A stretch of DNA of 64,000 nt, taken from assembly GCF_002086815.1 (NCBI RefSeq), contig NZ_MVID01000002.1, forward strand, positions 1 to 64,000, written 5' to 3'. Shown one piece after another: positions 43,598 to 52,164 of the stretch. Position numbers and translations under genes: made by a program. The stretch's first letter is position 1, and each line of letters begins with the position of its first letter. The notes under the pieces are model-generated. The model saw only the letters and a list, made by a program, of their open reading frames with translations. It did no database searches and was not told where the DNA came from. The stretch comes from Mycolicibacterium parafortuitum (GTDB taxonomy: Bacteria; Actinomycetota; Actinomycetes; Mycobacteriales; Mycobacteriaceae).

Positions 43598-44745
43598 GCC
43601 TCATCCCGCAGCAGCTGCACTTCTCCGTCGAGGAGTACCGCGCGCGCCTGCTCCGCACCCAGGCCGAGATGCAGCGATCCGGGCTCGACGCCCTGTTGTT
43701 GCACCAACCGGAGAACATCGCCTGGCTCGGGGGCTTCTGGCACGACGGTTTCTTCGCCTACCACTCGCTGATCATCCCCGCCGACGGTGAGCCGATCCTC
43801 ATCGAGCGGGCGCTGGAAGATCCTGTGGCCCAGGAGCTTTCCTGGGTTGACGACCGGCGGGGGTACTTCGACGGCGAGGACGCCGAAGCGCTGGCCGCCG
43901 CCGCTGTCAGCGAGGTGACCGCCGTGGGCGGCCGGATCGGAGTGGAGCTCGATTCGGCATTCCTGCCGGTGACCCGCTACCGCAGGTTGGCCGAGCTGTT
44001 GCCGGGCCGGGAGCTGCTCGGTCATGGCGACATCGTCGAGGAGCTGCGCCAGATCAAGTCGGCGCAGGAGATCGCCTACATCCGTACCGCCGGACAGATC
44101 GCCTCCGCGGCGGTCGCCGCCGGTCTGCAGACGGCACAGCCCGGCGCCACCGAGCTCGACGTGGCCGCGGCCGTCGCGCAGGCACAGGCCGACCACGGCC
44201 ACGACTCGTTCTTCGGCGGGCTCGGTGGCACCATCTGCAGCGGCTGGCGCACGATCCAGTTGCACGGCCAGCAGACCGGCCGCACACTGGCCCCCGGCGA
44301 CCGGATCCGCCTCGAGCTGCCCGGCATCCACCGGCAGTACTGGGCCAAGCAGATGCGCTCGACCATGCTGGGCCGTCCCGACGACGGCCTGCTGCGGGCT
44401 CACGAGATCCTGCGCATCGCACAGGATTCGGCGATCGCCGCGATGGCCCCCGGTGTTCCGGCGGCGCACATCGCCGAGCTGTGCCGGCGCCCCGTGCTCG
44501 ACGCGGGGCTGACCGACCGCTACGAGAACCGCGTGGGCTACGGGCTGGGTCTGCAGTTCCATCCGACGTCGGGTGACTTCGCCCTCGACATCGACCATCG
44601 CACGAACCGCAAACTCGAGGCCGGGATGGTGTTCCACATGCTGCTGTTCGCCGCCGGCGCCGCGATCAGCGAGACCGTCGTCGTCACCGACAACGGCTGC
44701 GAAGTGCTCACCATCGGTGACCGGTCCCTCCCCCGGATCGGCTGA
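43594..44745 (+). CDS. M24-fold hydrolase lacking metal ligands (creatinase/DoeA-like)
   Basis: This 383-residue protein has the pita-bread fold of the Xaa-Pro peptidase family: N-terminal domain with LLLHQPENIAWLGGFW (35-50) and catalytic domain from about 150. The five metal ligands of true M24 peptidases are mostly gone. The DxGA position is LELPG (E241), the SDxTR position is KQMRS (252-256), GHGIG is GYGLG (Y316), and the first Glu is His348; only E360 remains. A candidate catalytic His is H224 (IQLHGQQ). The same losses occur in creatinase and ectoine hydrolase DoeA, which cut C-N bonds without metal. Substrate unknown. Confidence 0.85.
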   Translation: MSLIPQQLHFSVEEYRARLLRTQAEMQRSGLDALLLHQPENIAWLGGFWHDGFFAYHSLIIPADGEPILIERALEDPVAQELSWVDDRRGYFDGEDAEALAAAAVSEVTAVGGRIGVELDSAFLPVTRYRRLAELLPGRELLGHGDIVEELRQIKSAQEIAYIRTAGQIASAAVAAGLQTAQPGATELDVAAAVAQAQADHGHDSFFGGLGGTICSGWRTIQLHGQQTGRTLAPGDRIRLELPGIHRQYWAKQMRSTMLGRPDDGLLRAHEILRIAQDSAIAAMAPGVPAAHIAELCRRPVLDAGLTDRYENRVGYGLGLQFHPTSGDFALDIDHRTNRKLEAGMVFHMLLFAAGAAISETVVVTDNGCEVLTIGDRSLPRIG

Positions 44746-45752
44746 TGCGCACACCGACCGTCGCCGTCATCTCCTTGGGCGGCACCATCTCTTGCGGCCC
44801 GGGCGACGACGGGTCAGCGCTGGTGCCGCGCACGGATGCCGCCGACGTGCTGTCCACCGACACCGCCCGGGTCCGGTCGGTGCGGTGGAGTCTGGCCGAT
44901 TCGTCGGAGATCACGTTCGACGAACTCGTACGCCTCGCCCGCGAGATCCGCCGGCAGGTTGTGGACGGGGCCGACGCGGTCGTCGTCACCCAGGGCACCG
45001 ACACCCTCGAGGAGACCGCGTACGCGCTGAGTCTGCTTCGGCCACTGGATCGCCCGGTGGTGTGCACCGCGGCGATGCGGGCGCCGACGGCTCCCGGCTC
45101 GGACGCCGCCGCGAACCTGGGCGCGGCGATCGCCGCGGCGCTCGAACCCGACCTCGCGGAGGCCACGGCCGGCGCCGTCGTGGTGATGAACGACGAGATC
45201 CACTCCGCGAAATGGGTGCAGAAGGTCCACACCCAACGCGTCGACGCGTTCGCCTCGGTCGGTCCGGGGCGGCTCGGCGTGCTGTACGAGGGCAGTCCGC
45301 GGGTGCTGCGCCGGGACCCGGCGCCCCGGCTGCCCGCCCTCGTGGACCGCGACACGGGCAGGAACGTCCGGGTCGCGGTGTTGCCCGCACTGCTCGATCA
45401 GGACACCGCGCTGATCGATGCGGTCGCGCGGGCGGGCTATGACGGCCTGATCCTCGAAGGTCTCGGCGGCGGGCACGTCAGCGGCGCGGTCGCGCACGCC
45501 CTCGGCGACCTCGCCCGGGAGATCCCGGTGGTCTACGCCTCCCGGACCCGCGCCGGCGCTGTCCTGGAGCGCACGTACGGTTCCCCCGGCGCCGAGCTCG
45601 ACCTGATCGGCCGCGGGTGCGTCGCCTCGGGCGAGCTTCCCGCACTGAAGGCCCGGGTGCTGCTGACCATGCTGCTGCGCTCCGGCTACGGCCGCGGCGA
45701 CGCCGAGACGCTGCTGCGGCACGAGGCCGACGCCCGCGTCGTGGTGCGCTGA
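44745..45752 (+). CDS. L-asparaginase family amidohydrolase
   Basis: This 335-residue enzyme shows both asparaginase signatures: VISLGGTISCG with the nucleophile Thr (about 8-18) and VVTQGTDTLEETA (about 80-92), plus VVMNDEIHSAKWVQKVHTQR. It releases ammonia from asparagine or a related amide. The ATG shares one base with the M24 stop (TGATG). Its last 24 bp and stop codon are duplicated directly behind the gene. As the last enzyme of the operon it probably liberates the final amide nitrogen. Confidence 0.92.
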   Translation: MRTPTVAVISLGGTISCGPGDDGSALVPRTDAADVLSTDTARVRSVRWSLADSSEITFDELVRLAREIRRQVVDGADAVVVTQGTDTLEETAYALSLLRPLDRPVVCTAAMRAPTAPGSDAAANLGAAIAAALEPDLAEATAGAVVVMNDEIHSAKWVQKVHTQRVDAFASVGPGRLGVLYEGSPRVLRRDPAPRLPALVDRDTGRNVRVAVLPALLDQDTALIDAVARAGYDGLILEGLGGGHVSGAVAHALGDLAREIPVVYASRTRAGAVLERTYGSPGAELDLIGRGCVASGELPALKARVLLTMLLRSGYGRGDAETLLRHEADARVVVR

Positions 45753-45777
45753 CGACGCCCGCGTCGTGGTCCGCTGA
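45728..45777 (+). repeat. 25-bp tandem duplication at the asparaginase stop codon
   Basis: CGACGCCCGCGTCGTGGT, then G or C, then CGCTGA: 45728-45752 and 45753-45777 differ at a single base. The first copy contains the asparaginase stop codon. The second lies in the short gap before the converging gene. Confidence 0.9.
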
Positions 45778-45778
45778 C

Positions 45779-46798
45779 TCAGACCTTCGGGCTGTAGTAG
45801 TGCGGGTTGTCCCGGTACTCGACCGGGGGCAGGTTGCGCGCCGGAGTTTCGACCAGCGGTGAATCGGCCGGACGGCGCCCGAACTCGCGGTCCAGCGCCG
45901 AGCGCTTCCGCGGATGCATCAGCCACCGGTCCGGCAGCAGCTTGGTGGCCAGGTGCAGCATGTTCCCGATCCGCCGGTGCACGAATTCCTGACGCGGTGA
46001 CCAGGTGAAGCCCATCAACTCGCGCACCGGCGGGTCGTACAGGCCGACGGTCATGAACACCAGGAAGCCCTGCATCACCTTCAAGTTCTGCTTCCACAAC
46101 CAGTCCGGAACCCATTCCAGCGACGGGTGTTTCGGCATCGTCGACAGGTCCAGCACCTCCCGGGCCGCCCAGGTGTTCTCCAACACGTTGCGGCACATGT
46201 GATCCCAGTACTCCTGGAATTCCTCCCAGGTCTTGGGGACCGGGCGCATGCTCATGCCGTACATCCGGTACCAGGTGACGTGCTCCTCGAACAGCTGCCT
46301 GCGCTGGTCGTCGGTGAGCCCGCCGTGGAATCGCTCGGCGGCCAGCAGCGTGGACTTGAAGAACGTCGCGTGTGCCCAGTAGAAGACGTCGGGGTTCAGC
46401 GCGCTGTAGCGGCGCCCCTGGTCGTCCACGCCGTTGAGACCGATGTGGTAGTCGCGCACCTGGGCGCCGGTCCTCGGGGCGCGGTCGCCGTCGAACACCA
46501 CCCCGCCGATGGGGTAGATCGACCGCAGCAGCCGGGGCATGCGCTCCAGGAAGAAGATCGAGTGGTCCTTGACCGCTGCGCCCAGCTGCGGGTGCATGTT
46601 CTGCATCGACCCGGCCCACGGACCCTGGAACAGGCCGGTCCACTGCCCGAAGTACTTCCAGGTCAGCGAGTCCGGGCCGAGGGGCTGCGGAGGTGCGTCG
46701 TAGCCGCCGTGACTGACCGGGCACCCCGCCGCCACCACCTCCGACTCCGGTGTGGAGTCGCTGGTCACCGGTCCCGCCGCGGACGTATCTTGAGTCAC
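45779..46798 (-). CDS. MpaB-family oxygenase-like protein (DUF2236, Rv0826 position)
   Basis: This 339-residue protein belongs to the DUF2236/latex-clearing-protein-like group, heme-binding in characterised members. It carries PLGPDSLTWKYFGQWTGLFQ, NPDVFYWAHATFFKSTLLAA (about 130-149) and EEHVTWYRMYGMSMRPVP. There is no signal peptide. Start GTG at 46798. It is divergent from a TetR gene with a palindrome between them, as in the Rv0826/Rv0825c pair. The substrate is not known. Confidence 0.87.
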   Translation of the reverse strand: MTQDTSAAGPVTSDSTPESEVVAAGCPVSHGGYDAPPQPLGPDSLTWKYFGQWTGLFQGPWAGSMQNMHPQLGAAVKDHSIFFLERMPRLLRSIYPIGGVVFDGDRAPRTGAQVRDYHIGLNGVDDQGRRYSALNPDVFYWAHATFFKSTLLAAERFHGGLTDDQRRQLFEEHVTWYRMYGMSMRPVPKTWEEFQEYWDHMCRNVLENTWAAREVLDLSTMPKHPSLEWVPDWLWKQNLKVMQGFLVFMTVGLYDPPVRELMGFTWSPRQEFVHRRIGNMLHLATKLLPDRWLMHPRKRSALDREFGRRPADSPLVETPARNLPPVEYRDNPHYYSPKV

Positions 46799-46831
46799 TG
46801 TGCTCTTTCCGTTCGACGCATCACGCTATTT

Positions 46832-46849
46832 TGACTACGTACGTTGTCA
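46832..46849. promoter_or_regulatory. TetR operator between the MpaB-like gene and tetR
   Basis: TGACTACGTACGTTGTCA is an 18-bp dyad (TGACnACGT/ACGTnGTCA) with one mismatched pair. It ends 3 bp before the TetR ATG and lies 34 bp from the divergent start, so it can repress both. Confidence 0.7.
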
Positions 46850-46852
46850 CTA

Positions 46853-47452
46853 ATGGAGCTTAGGAGGGCCGTGCCGTCCGGTCAACGACGCGGGAGATGG
46901 TCGGGTGTTCCGCTGCCGGATCGTCAGGCGCTTCGCCGCGACGAGCTGATCGCCGCCGGCATCGCGCTGCTCGGCAGCCCCGGCGGCCCCAACCTCACCG
47001 TGCGCGCGGTGTGCAAGGCCGCGGGCCTGACGGAACGCTACTTCTACGAGAGTTTCTCCGACCGTGACGAATACGTCGCCGCGGTCTACGACGAGGTGTG
47101 CGCGGCTGCGATGTCGACGCTGGCCGAATCGGAGAGCATGCGCGACGCCGTCGAGCGATTCGTCGCGTTGATGGTCGACGACCCGGCACGCGGGAGGGTG
47201 CTTCTTCTGGCCCCGGAGGTCGAACCGGTGCTGGCCCGCTCCGGAGCGCGCTGGATGCCCAACTTCATCGAGTTGCTCCAGCAGAACCTCACCCGGATCA
47301 CCGATCCGACCACCCAGGCGATGGTTGCCACGGGCCTGATCGGGGCACTCACCGCACTGTTCACCGCCTACCTCGACAACCGGTTGGCGGCCACCCGAGA
47401 GCAGTTCATCGACCATTGCGCTGAGCTACTGCTCAGCAGGGCCGTTACCTAA
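46853..47452 (+). CDS. TetR-family regulator (Rv0825c position)
   Basis: This 199-residue protein has the TetR HTH LTVRAVCKAAGLTERYFYES followed by FSDRDEYVAAVYDEV (about 49-83). The ATG at 46853 was chosen over an in-frame TTG at 46844, which lies inside the operator dyad. It is divergent from the MpaB-like gene and 106 bp upstream of desA1 on the same strand. Control of the divergent gene is most likely. Confidence 0.9.
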   Translation: MELRRAVPSGQRRGRWSGVPLPDRQALRRDELIAAGIALLGSPGGPNLTVRAVCKAAGLTERYFYESFSDRDEYVAAVYDEVCAAAMSTLAESESMRDAVERFVALMVDDPARGRVLLLAPEVEPVLARSGARWMPNFIELLQQNLTRITDPTTQAMVATGLIGALTALFTAYLDNRLAATREQFIDHCAELLLSRAVT

Positions 47453-47491
47453 AAGAGGCCTCCGACCTCGGGGTGCGCCCGGCGCGGCGAC

Positions 47492-47521
47492 TTGAATGTC
47501 ACCGACGTACACAGATATATT
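47492..47521 (+). promoter_or_regulatory. desA1 promoter
   Basis: TTGAAT (47492-47497) and TATATT (47516-47521) are 18 bp apart, a strong SigA-like pair about 40 bp before the GTG. A direct repeat GTACA(CA)GATA at 47507-47517 and 47537-47545 flanks the expected transcription start and could bind a regulator. Confidence 0.6.
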
Positions 47522-47558
47522 GAGTGCAACCATCAGGTACAGATAACTGGGAGGTGTC

Positions 47559-48566
47559 GTGTCGAAAGACCTGACCGACCTGCAACTGCTGAGGGAACTC
47601 GAGCCCGTCGTCGAGCCTTTGGTCAACCGGCACATGCGGATGAAGAAGGACTGGAATCCGCACGACTACATCCCGTGGTCCGACGGCAAGAACTACTACG
47701 CCCTCGGCGGCCAGGACTGGGATCCGGAGCAGGCGCAGCTGTCCGAGACGGCCCGGGTCGCGATGCTGGTGAACCTCCTCACGGAGGACAACCTCCCGTC
47801 CTATCACCGCGAGATCGCGATGAACTTCACCATGGACGGCCCGTGGGGCTTCTGGGTCAACCGGTGGACCGCCGAGGAGAACCGGCACGGCATCGCGCTG
47901 CGTGACTACCTGATCGTCACCCGCAACGTCGACCCGGTCGAACTCGAGATGCTGCGCGTCGAGCAGATGACCCGCGGCTTCTCCCCCGGCCAGAACCAGC
48001 AGGTCGAGGCCGACCTGTTCGCGGAGAGCCTGTTCGACTCGGTCATCTACGTGACGTTCCAGGAGCTCGCCACCCGCGTCTCGCACCGCAACACCGGCAA
48101 GGCCTGCGAAGAGCCGATCGCCGACCAGCTACTGCAGCGCGTCTCGGCCGACGAGAACCTGCACATGATCTTCTACCGCGACGTGTCGGAGGCCGGTTTC
48201 GAGATCGCCCCCGACCAGGCGATGAAGTCGCTGCACAAGGTGCTGCGCAACTTCAAGATGCCCGGATACACGATCCCGGACTTCCGCCGCCGCGCCGTGA
48301 CCATCGCCTCCGGCGGGGTCTACGACCCGAGGATCCATCTCGAGGACATCGTGATGCCGGTGCTGAAGAAGTGGCGCATCTTCGAGCGCGACGACTTCAA
48401 CGGCGAGAGCGCACGGATGCGGGACGACCTCGGTCTGCTCGTCGAGGAGTTGCAGGACGCCGTCGACAAGTTCGAGGTCGCCAAGCAGCGCCGCGAGGAG
48501 CGGCTCCGCCAGATGGCGGAGAAGAAGGCCGCCAAGAATCTGCTGGTGGGATCATCAGCGTCCTGA
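47559..48566 (+). CDS. desA1: Acyl-ACP desaturase DesA1
   Basis: This 335-residue diiron desaturase corresponds to M. tuberculosis DesA1 (Rv0824c), which introduces double bonds into mycolic-acid precursors. Iron ligands are visible as E76, EENRH (106-110), E169 and DENLH (198-202). The GTG start follows a GGGAGG Shine-Dalgarno. The C-terminus is a charged helix (RREERLRQMAEKKAAK). The stop codon abuts the next gene, dus, in a CTGA. Confidence 0.94.
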   Translation: MSKDLTDLQLLRELEPVVEPLVNRHMRMKKDWNPHDYIPWSDGKNYYALGGQDWDPEQAQLSETARVAMLVNLLTEDNLPSYHREIAMNFTMDGPWGFWVNRWTAEENRHGIALRDYLIVTRNVDPVELEMLRVEQMTRGFSPGQNQQVEADLFAESLFDSVIYVTFQELATRVSHRNTGKACEEPIADQLLQRVSADENLHMIFYRDVSEAGFEIAPDQAMKSLHKVLRNFKMPGYTIPDFRRRAVTIASGGVYDPRIHLEDIVMPVLKKWRIFERDDFNGESARMRDDLGLLVEELQDAVDKFEVAKQRREERLRQMAEKKAAKNLLVGSSAS

Positions 48567-49726
48567 CCGATACCACTCGACCGGCCCGATCCCTGCGGAT
48601 CGGGCCGTTCGACCTTCGCAGCCCGGTCGTCCTCGCGCCGATGGCCGGGGTGACCAACGTCGCGTTCCGCACCCTGTGCCGCGAACTCGAGTTGGCCCGC
48701 GCCGGCACGGTCAGCGGCCTGTACGTGTGCGAGATGGTCACCGCGCGCGCCCTCGTCGAGCGGCATCCGGTGACGATGCACATGACGACGTTCGCCCCGG
48801 AGGAGTCGCCGCGCTCGCTGCAGCTCTACACCGTCGATCCGGTCAACACGTACGCGGCCGCGAAGATGATCGTCGACGAGAACCTGGCCGACCACATCGA
48901 CATGAACTTCGGCTGTCCCGTGCCGAAGGTGACCCGTCGCGGCGGTGGCGCGGCACTGCCGTACAAGCGGAGGCTGTTCGGCCAGATCGTGGCGGCCGCG
49001 GTCAAGGCCACCGAGGGCACCGATATCCCGGTCACCGTGAAGTTCCGGATCGGGATCGACGACGCGCATCACACCCATCTCGATGCCGGGCGCATCGCGG
49101 CCGAGGAGGGGGCCGCGGCGGTCGCACTGCACGCCCGCACCGCGGCGCAACGCTATTCGGGCAGTGCGGACTGGGAGCAGATCGCCGCACTGAAGGCCCA
49201 CGTCACGAATGTTCCGGTGCTCGGAAACGGTGATATCTTCGACGCTCGTGACGCGCTGGCCATGATGGCCGCGACGGGCTGCGACGGGGTCGTGATCGGC
49301 CGCGGCTGCCTGGGCCGGCCCTGGCTGTTCGCCGAGTTGTCCGCGGCGTTCACCGGCGCGACGCCGCCCGTCCCGCCCACCCTCGGCGAGGTCGCGCGGA
49401 TCATCCGCAGACACGGCGAGTTGCTCGCCGCGCATTTCGGGGAGGACAAGGGCATGCGGGACATCCGCAAGCACGTCGCGTGGTACATGCACGGTTTCCC
49501 GGCAGGAGCCGATCTCCGCCGGTCCCTGGCACTGGTCAAGACCATTTCCGAGCTCGACGACCTGCTCGGCCAGCTCGACCCCGACGTCCCGTTCCCCGAC
49601 GCCGCCAACGGCCCGCGCGGCCGCCAGGGCTCCGCGGCATCGGTGACGCTCCCCGAAGGCTGGCTCGACGACCCCGACGACTGCACCGTGCCCGCCGGGG
49701 CCGACGTGATGCATTCCGGCGGCTGA
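48563..49726 (+). CDS. dus: tRNA-dihydrouridine synthase
   Basis: This 387-residue FMN enzyme reduces uridines in tRNA. It has VVLAPMAGVTNVAFRTLCRE near the N-terminus, DHIDMNFGCPVPKVTRRGGG with the catalytic Cys, and VPVLGNGDIFDARDALAMM. No ATG, GTG or TTG start exists near the expected N-terminus. The best choice is a CTG at 48563 that overlaps the desA1 stop as CTGA and has GGTGGGA upstream. This start is an inference. Matches Rv0823c in position and length. Confidence 0.88.
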   Translation: MTDTTRPARSLRIGPFDLRSPVVLAPMAGVTNVAFRTLCRELELARAGTVSGLYVCEMVTARALVERHPVTMHMTTFAPEESPRSLQLYTVDPVNTYAAAKMIVDENLADHIDMNFGCPVPKVTRRGGGAALPYKRRLFGQIVAAAVKATEGTDIPVTVKFRIGIDDAHHTHLDAGRIAAEEGAAAVALHARTAAQRYSGSADWEQIAALKAHVTNVPVLGNGDIFDARDALAMMAATGCDGVVIGRGCLGRPWLFAELSAAFTGATPPVPPTLGEVARIIRRHGELLAAHFGEDKGMRDIRKHVAWYMHGFPAGADLRRSLALVKTISELDDLLGQLDPDVPFPDAANGPRGRQGSAASVTLPEGWLDDPDDCTVPAGADVMHSGG

Positions 49727-49989
49727 GCTGCGACGAAACCGTCCACGACGGATTCGAGGCGGCCCCGAGAGGGTATCGACACCGATCTGAGAGATATCTG
49801 ACACCTAGGTTCGGCTGGAGGTATCTCAGGATGTCTCAGTACGATGAGGGATCAAACCGTCCCGCTCGGCGCACCGAGCGCGGACCAGCGATCCACGACA
49901 GATAGCAGGCACCCGGCAATCTGCGTGCCACAGCGCAACGACGCGCGTGCACCGCGATACGCCGCCCGGGCTGGAAGGCCGGTAGGAAC

Positions 49990-52080
49990 ATGAGTGACGG
50001 CGATGGCGCCACTCCTGGCCGCCCGCACTCCGGAGACGGCGGCTCGGCCCTCCCCGGCGACGGTGCCACCCCGGACGCCACGGCGAGCACCGACAATGAC
50101 GGGCTTACCCGATCCCGCAGGGCGAAGCCACTCGCCGCGCCGTGGGAACGCGAAATCGATACCTCGGCACGCGACGACTCTGCACGCGACGACTCGACAC
50201 GCGATTACGAGCAGTCGGGACCGGTCACCGTCGCCGACCTGATCGCGAAGATCAACGGCGAAGCGCCGCCCGCCGAGCCGAAGCGCCACCGCGCTGCCGA
50301 CGACGACACCCACGACAGCGCCACCCGGTACAGCGACACCCACTACAGCGACACCCACCACAGCGGGCCCGCGCCGGAACCCGTATCCGAACCAGAGCCC
50401 GAGCCGTATCCGGACACCGGCGACTTCGACACCACGATCCTTCCGGTGATCGACCCGCGGACCTCCGAGATCCCCGACCTCACCGCCCTGCGCCCGGCCC
50501 GGCGCACCCCGGCACCGCGACTGCTGACCCATCACCGCGCCGTCGTCATCGGCCGGGTCGCCGCGGCCCTGGCCGCCGTGCTCGCGCTGGTCCTGACCGG
50601 CGGGGCGTGGCAATGGCAGTCCGCGAAGAACAACCTGCTCAACCGGGTGTCGGCGCTGGATCCGGACTCCCGTGACATCGTAGACCCAAACGCGCAGTTC
50701 GGTGACGAGAACTTCCTGATCGTCGGCACCGACAGCCGGCTCGGCGACAACGCCGAGATCGGCGCGGGCACCACCGAGGACGCCGCGGGCGCCCGGTCGG
50801 ACACCGTGATGCTGGTGAACATCCCGGCCAACCGCAAACGTGTTGTGGCCGTGTCGTTTCCGCGTGATCTCGAGATCGAGCCGATGAAATGCGAGCCGTG
50901 GGACCCCGAAACCCGCGAGTACGGCCCGATTCAGGACCCCGAGTCGCCGATGTACGGCAAAGAACAGGTCTACACCGAGTACAAACTGAACTCGGCTTTT
51001 GCCGTCGGCGGCCCCAAGTGCCTGGTGAAGGTCATCCAGAAGCTGTCCGGTCTGCACGTGAACCGGTTCATGGCAGTCGATTTCGTCGGGTTCTCGAAGA
51101 TGGTCGACGCCCTCGGCGGCGTCGAGGTGTGCAGCACCGCGCCGATCGAGGACTACGAACTCGGCACCGTGCTGGCGACGGCGGGGCGGCAGATCGTCGA
51201 CGGCCCCACCGCCCTGAACTACGTGCGGGCCCGCCAGGTGACCACCGAGACGAACGGCGACTACGGCCGGATCAAGCGCCAGCAGCTGTTCCTGTCGTCG
51301 CTGCTGCGCTCGCTGATCTCCAAGGAGACGTTCTTCTCGCTGTCCAAGCTCAACAACGTGGTGAACCTGTTCATCAACGACAGCTACGTCGACAACGTCA
51401 ACACCAAGGACCTCGTCGACCTCGGCCAGTCCGTGCAGGGCGTCAACGCAGGCCGCATCACGTTCGTCACCGTGCCGACGGTCGGGTACGCCGACGAATG
51501 GGGCAACGAGATCCCCCGCCTCGACGACATGCGGGCACTGTTCTCGGCGATCATCAACGACGATCCGCTGCCCGAGGAGCGCAACGCCGACAACACCCCG
51601 GTGCCGGGCACCCCGGAGTCGCTGGCCAACGCGACCACCGGTGAGGGCGGACCGTCCGACGAGATCGTCGACGCCGTGACCACCGACCCGGAGAACGTCA
51701 CGGTGCAGGTGTCGAATTCGACGACGACGAGCGGACTCGGCGCCACCGCCGCGGCCGCGCTCCAGACCCACGGCTTCAACGTCACGACACCCGACGACTA
51801 CCCTGGCCCGCTGCCGCGCACGACGGTGTTCTTCTCGCCCGGCAACGAGGAGGCCGCGGCCACGGTCGCATCGTCATTCGCCGACGCCACCATCGAGCGC
51901 ACCACCGGCCTCGGCGACGTCGTGCAGGTGGTCCTCGGCAGCGACTTCGACGCCGTCACCGCGCCGTCCCCGAGCGGGTCCGCTGTGCAGGTGCACATCA
52001 TCCGCGGTACCAGGACGCCGACCACCGAGCTGCCCGAGGACCTGACCGTCACCAACGCCGCGGACACCAGCTGCGAGTAA
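49990..52080 (+). CDS. LytR-CpsA-Psr (LCP) family cell-wall ligase
   Basis: This 696-residue membrane protein is an LCP enzyme, the family that attaches arabinogalactan to peptidoglycan in mycobacteria. A long acidic cytoplasmic tail (1-180, with a short SDTHYSDTHHS repeat at 115-125) precedes one membrane segment (about 184-205). The LCP domain shows FLIVGTDSRLGDNAEIG, ARSDTVMLVNIPANRKRVVA and VSFPRDLEIE. A LytR_C domain (VTVQVSNSTTTSGLGATAAA) follows near residue 563. Corresponds to Rv0822c; it is not the main ligase Lcp1 by position. A TACGAT at 49840-49845 may be a -10 box. Confidence 0.92.
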   Translation: MSDGDGATPGRPHSGDGGSALPGDGATPDATASTDNDGLTRSRRAKPLAAPWEREIDTSARDDSARDDSTRDYEQSGPVTVADLIAKINGEAPPAEPKRHRAADDDTHDSATRYSDTHYSDTHHSGPAPEPVSEPEPEPYPDTGDFDTTILPVIDPRTSEIPDLTALRPARRTPAPRLLTHHRAVVIGRVAAALAAVLALVLTGGAWQWQSAKNNLLNRVSALDPDSRDIVDPNAQFGDENFLIVGTDSRLGDNAEIGAGTTEDAAGARSDTVMLVNIPANRKRVVAVSFPRDLEIEPMKCEPWDPETREYGPIQDPESPMYGKEQVYTEYKLNSAFAVGGPKCLVKVIQKLSGLHVNRFMAVDFVGFSKMVDALGGVEVCSTAPIEDYELGTVLATAGRQIVDGPTALNYVRARQVTTETNGDYGRIKRQQLFLSSLLRSLISKETFFSLSKLNNVVNLFINDSYVDNVNTKDLVDLGQSVQGVNAGRITFVTVPTVGYADEWGNEIPRLDDMRALFSAIINDDPLPEERNADNTPVPGTPESLANATTGEGGPSDEIVDAVTTDPENVTVQVSNSTTTSGLGATAAAALQTHGFNVTTPDDYPGPLPRTTVFFSPGNEEAAATVASSFADATIERTTGLGDVVQVVLGSDFDAVTAPSPSGSAVQVHIIRGTRTPTTELPEDLTVTNAADTSCE

Positions 52081-52102
52081 ACCCAGCGTTTGAGCAGGTT
52101 GG

Positions 52103-52120
52103 ATTCACCTTCCGTTCACC
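52103..52120 (+). promoter_or_regulatory. RegX3-type PHO box before phoU
   Basis: ATTCACC and GTTCACC are direct repeats with an 11-bp period, ending 44 bp before the phoU ATG. The same repeat is found before pstS. A TAGGGT (52153-52158) 6 nt before the ATG completes a leaderless promoter. Confidence 0.65.
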
Positions 52121-52164
52121 GGTCGGTTCGTGACGCCGGCGTCGACGCACCGTAGGGTTGGTGC

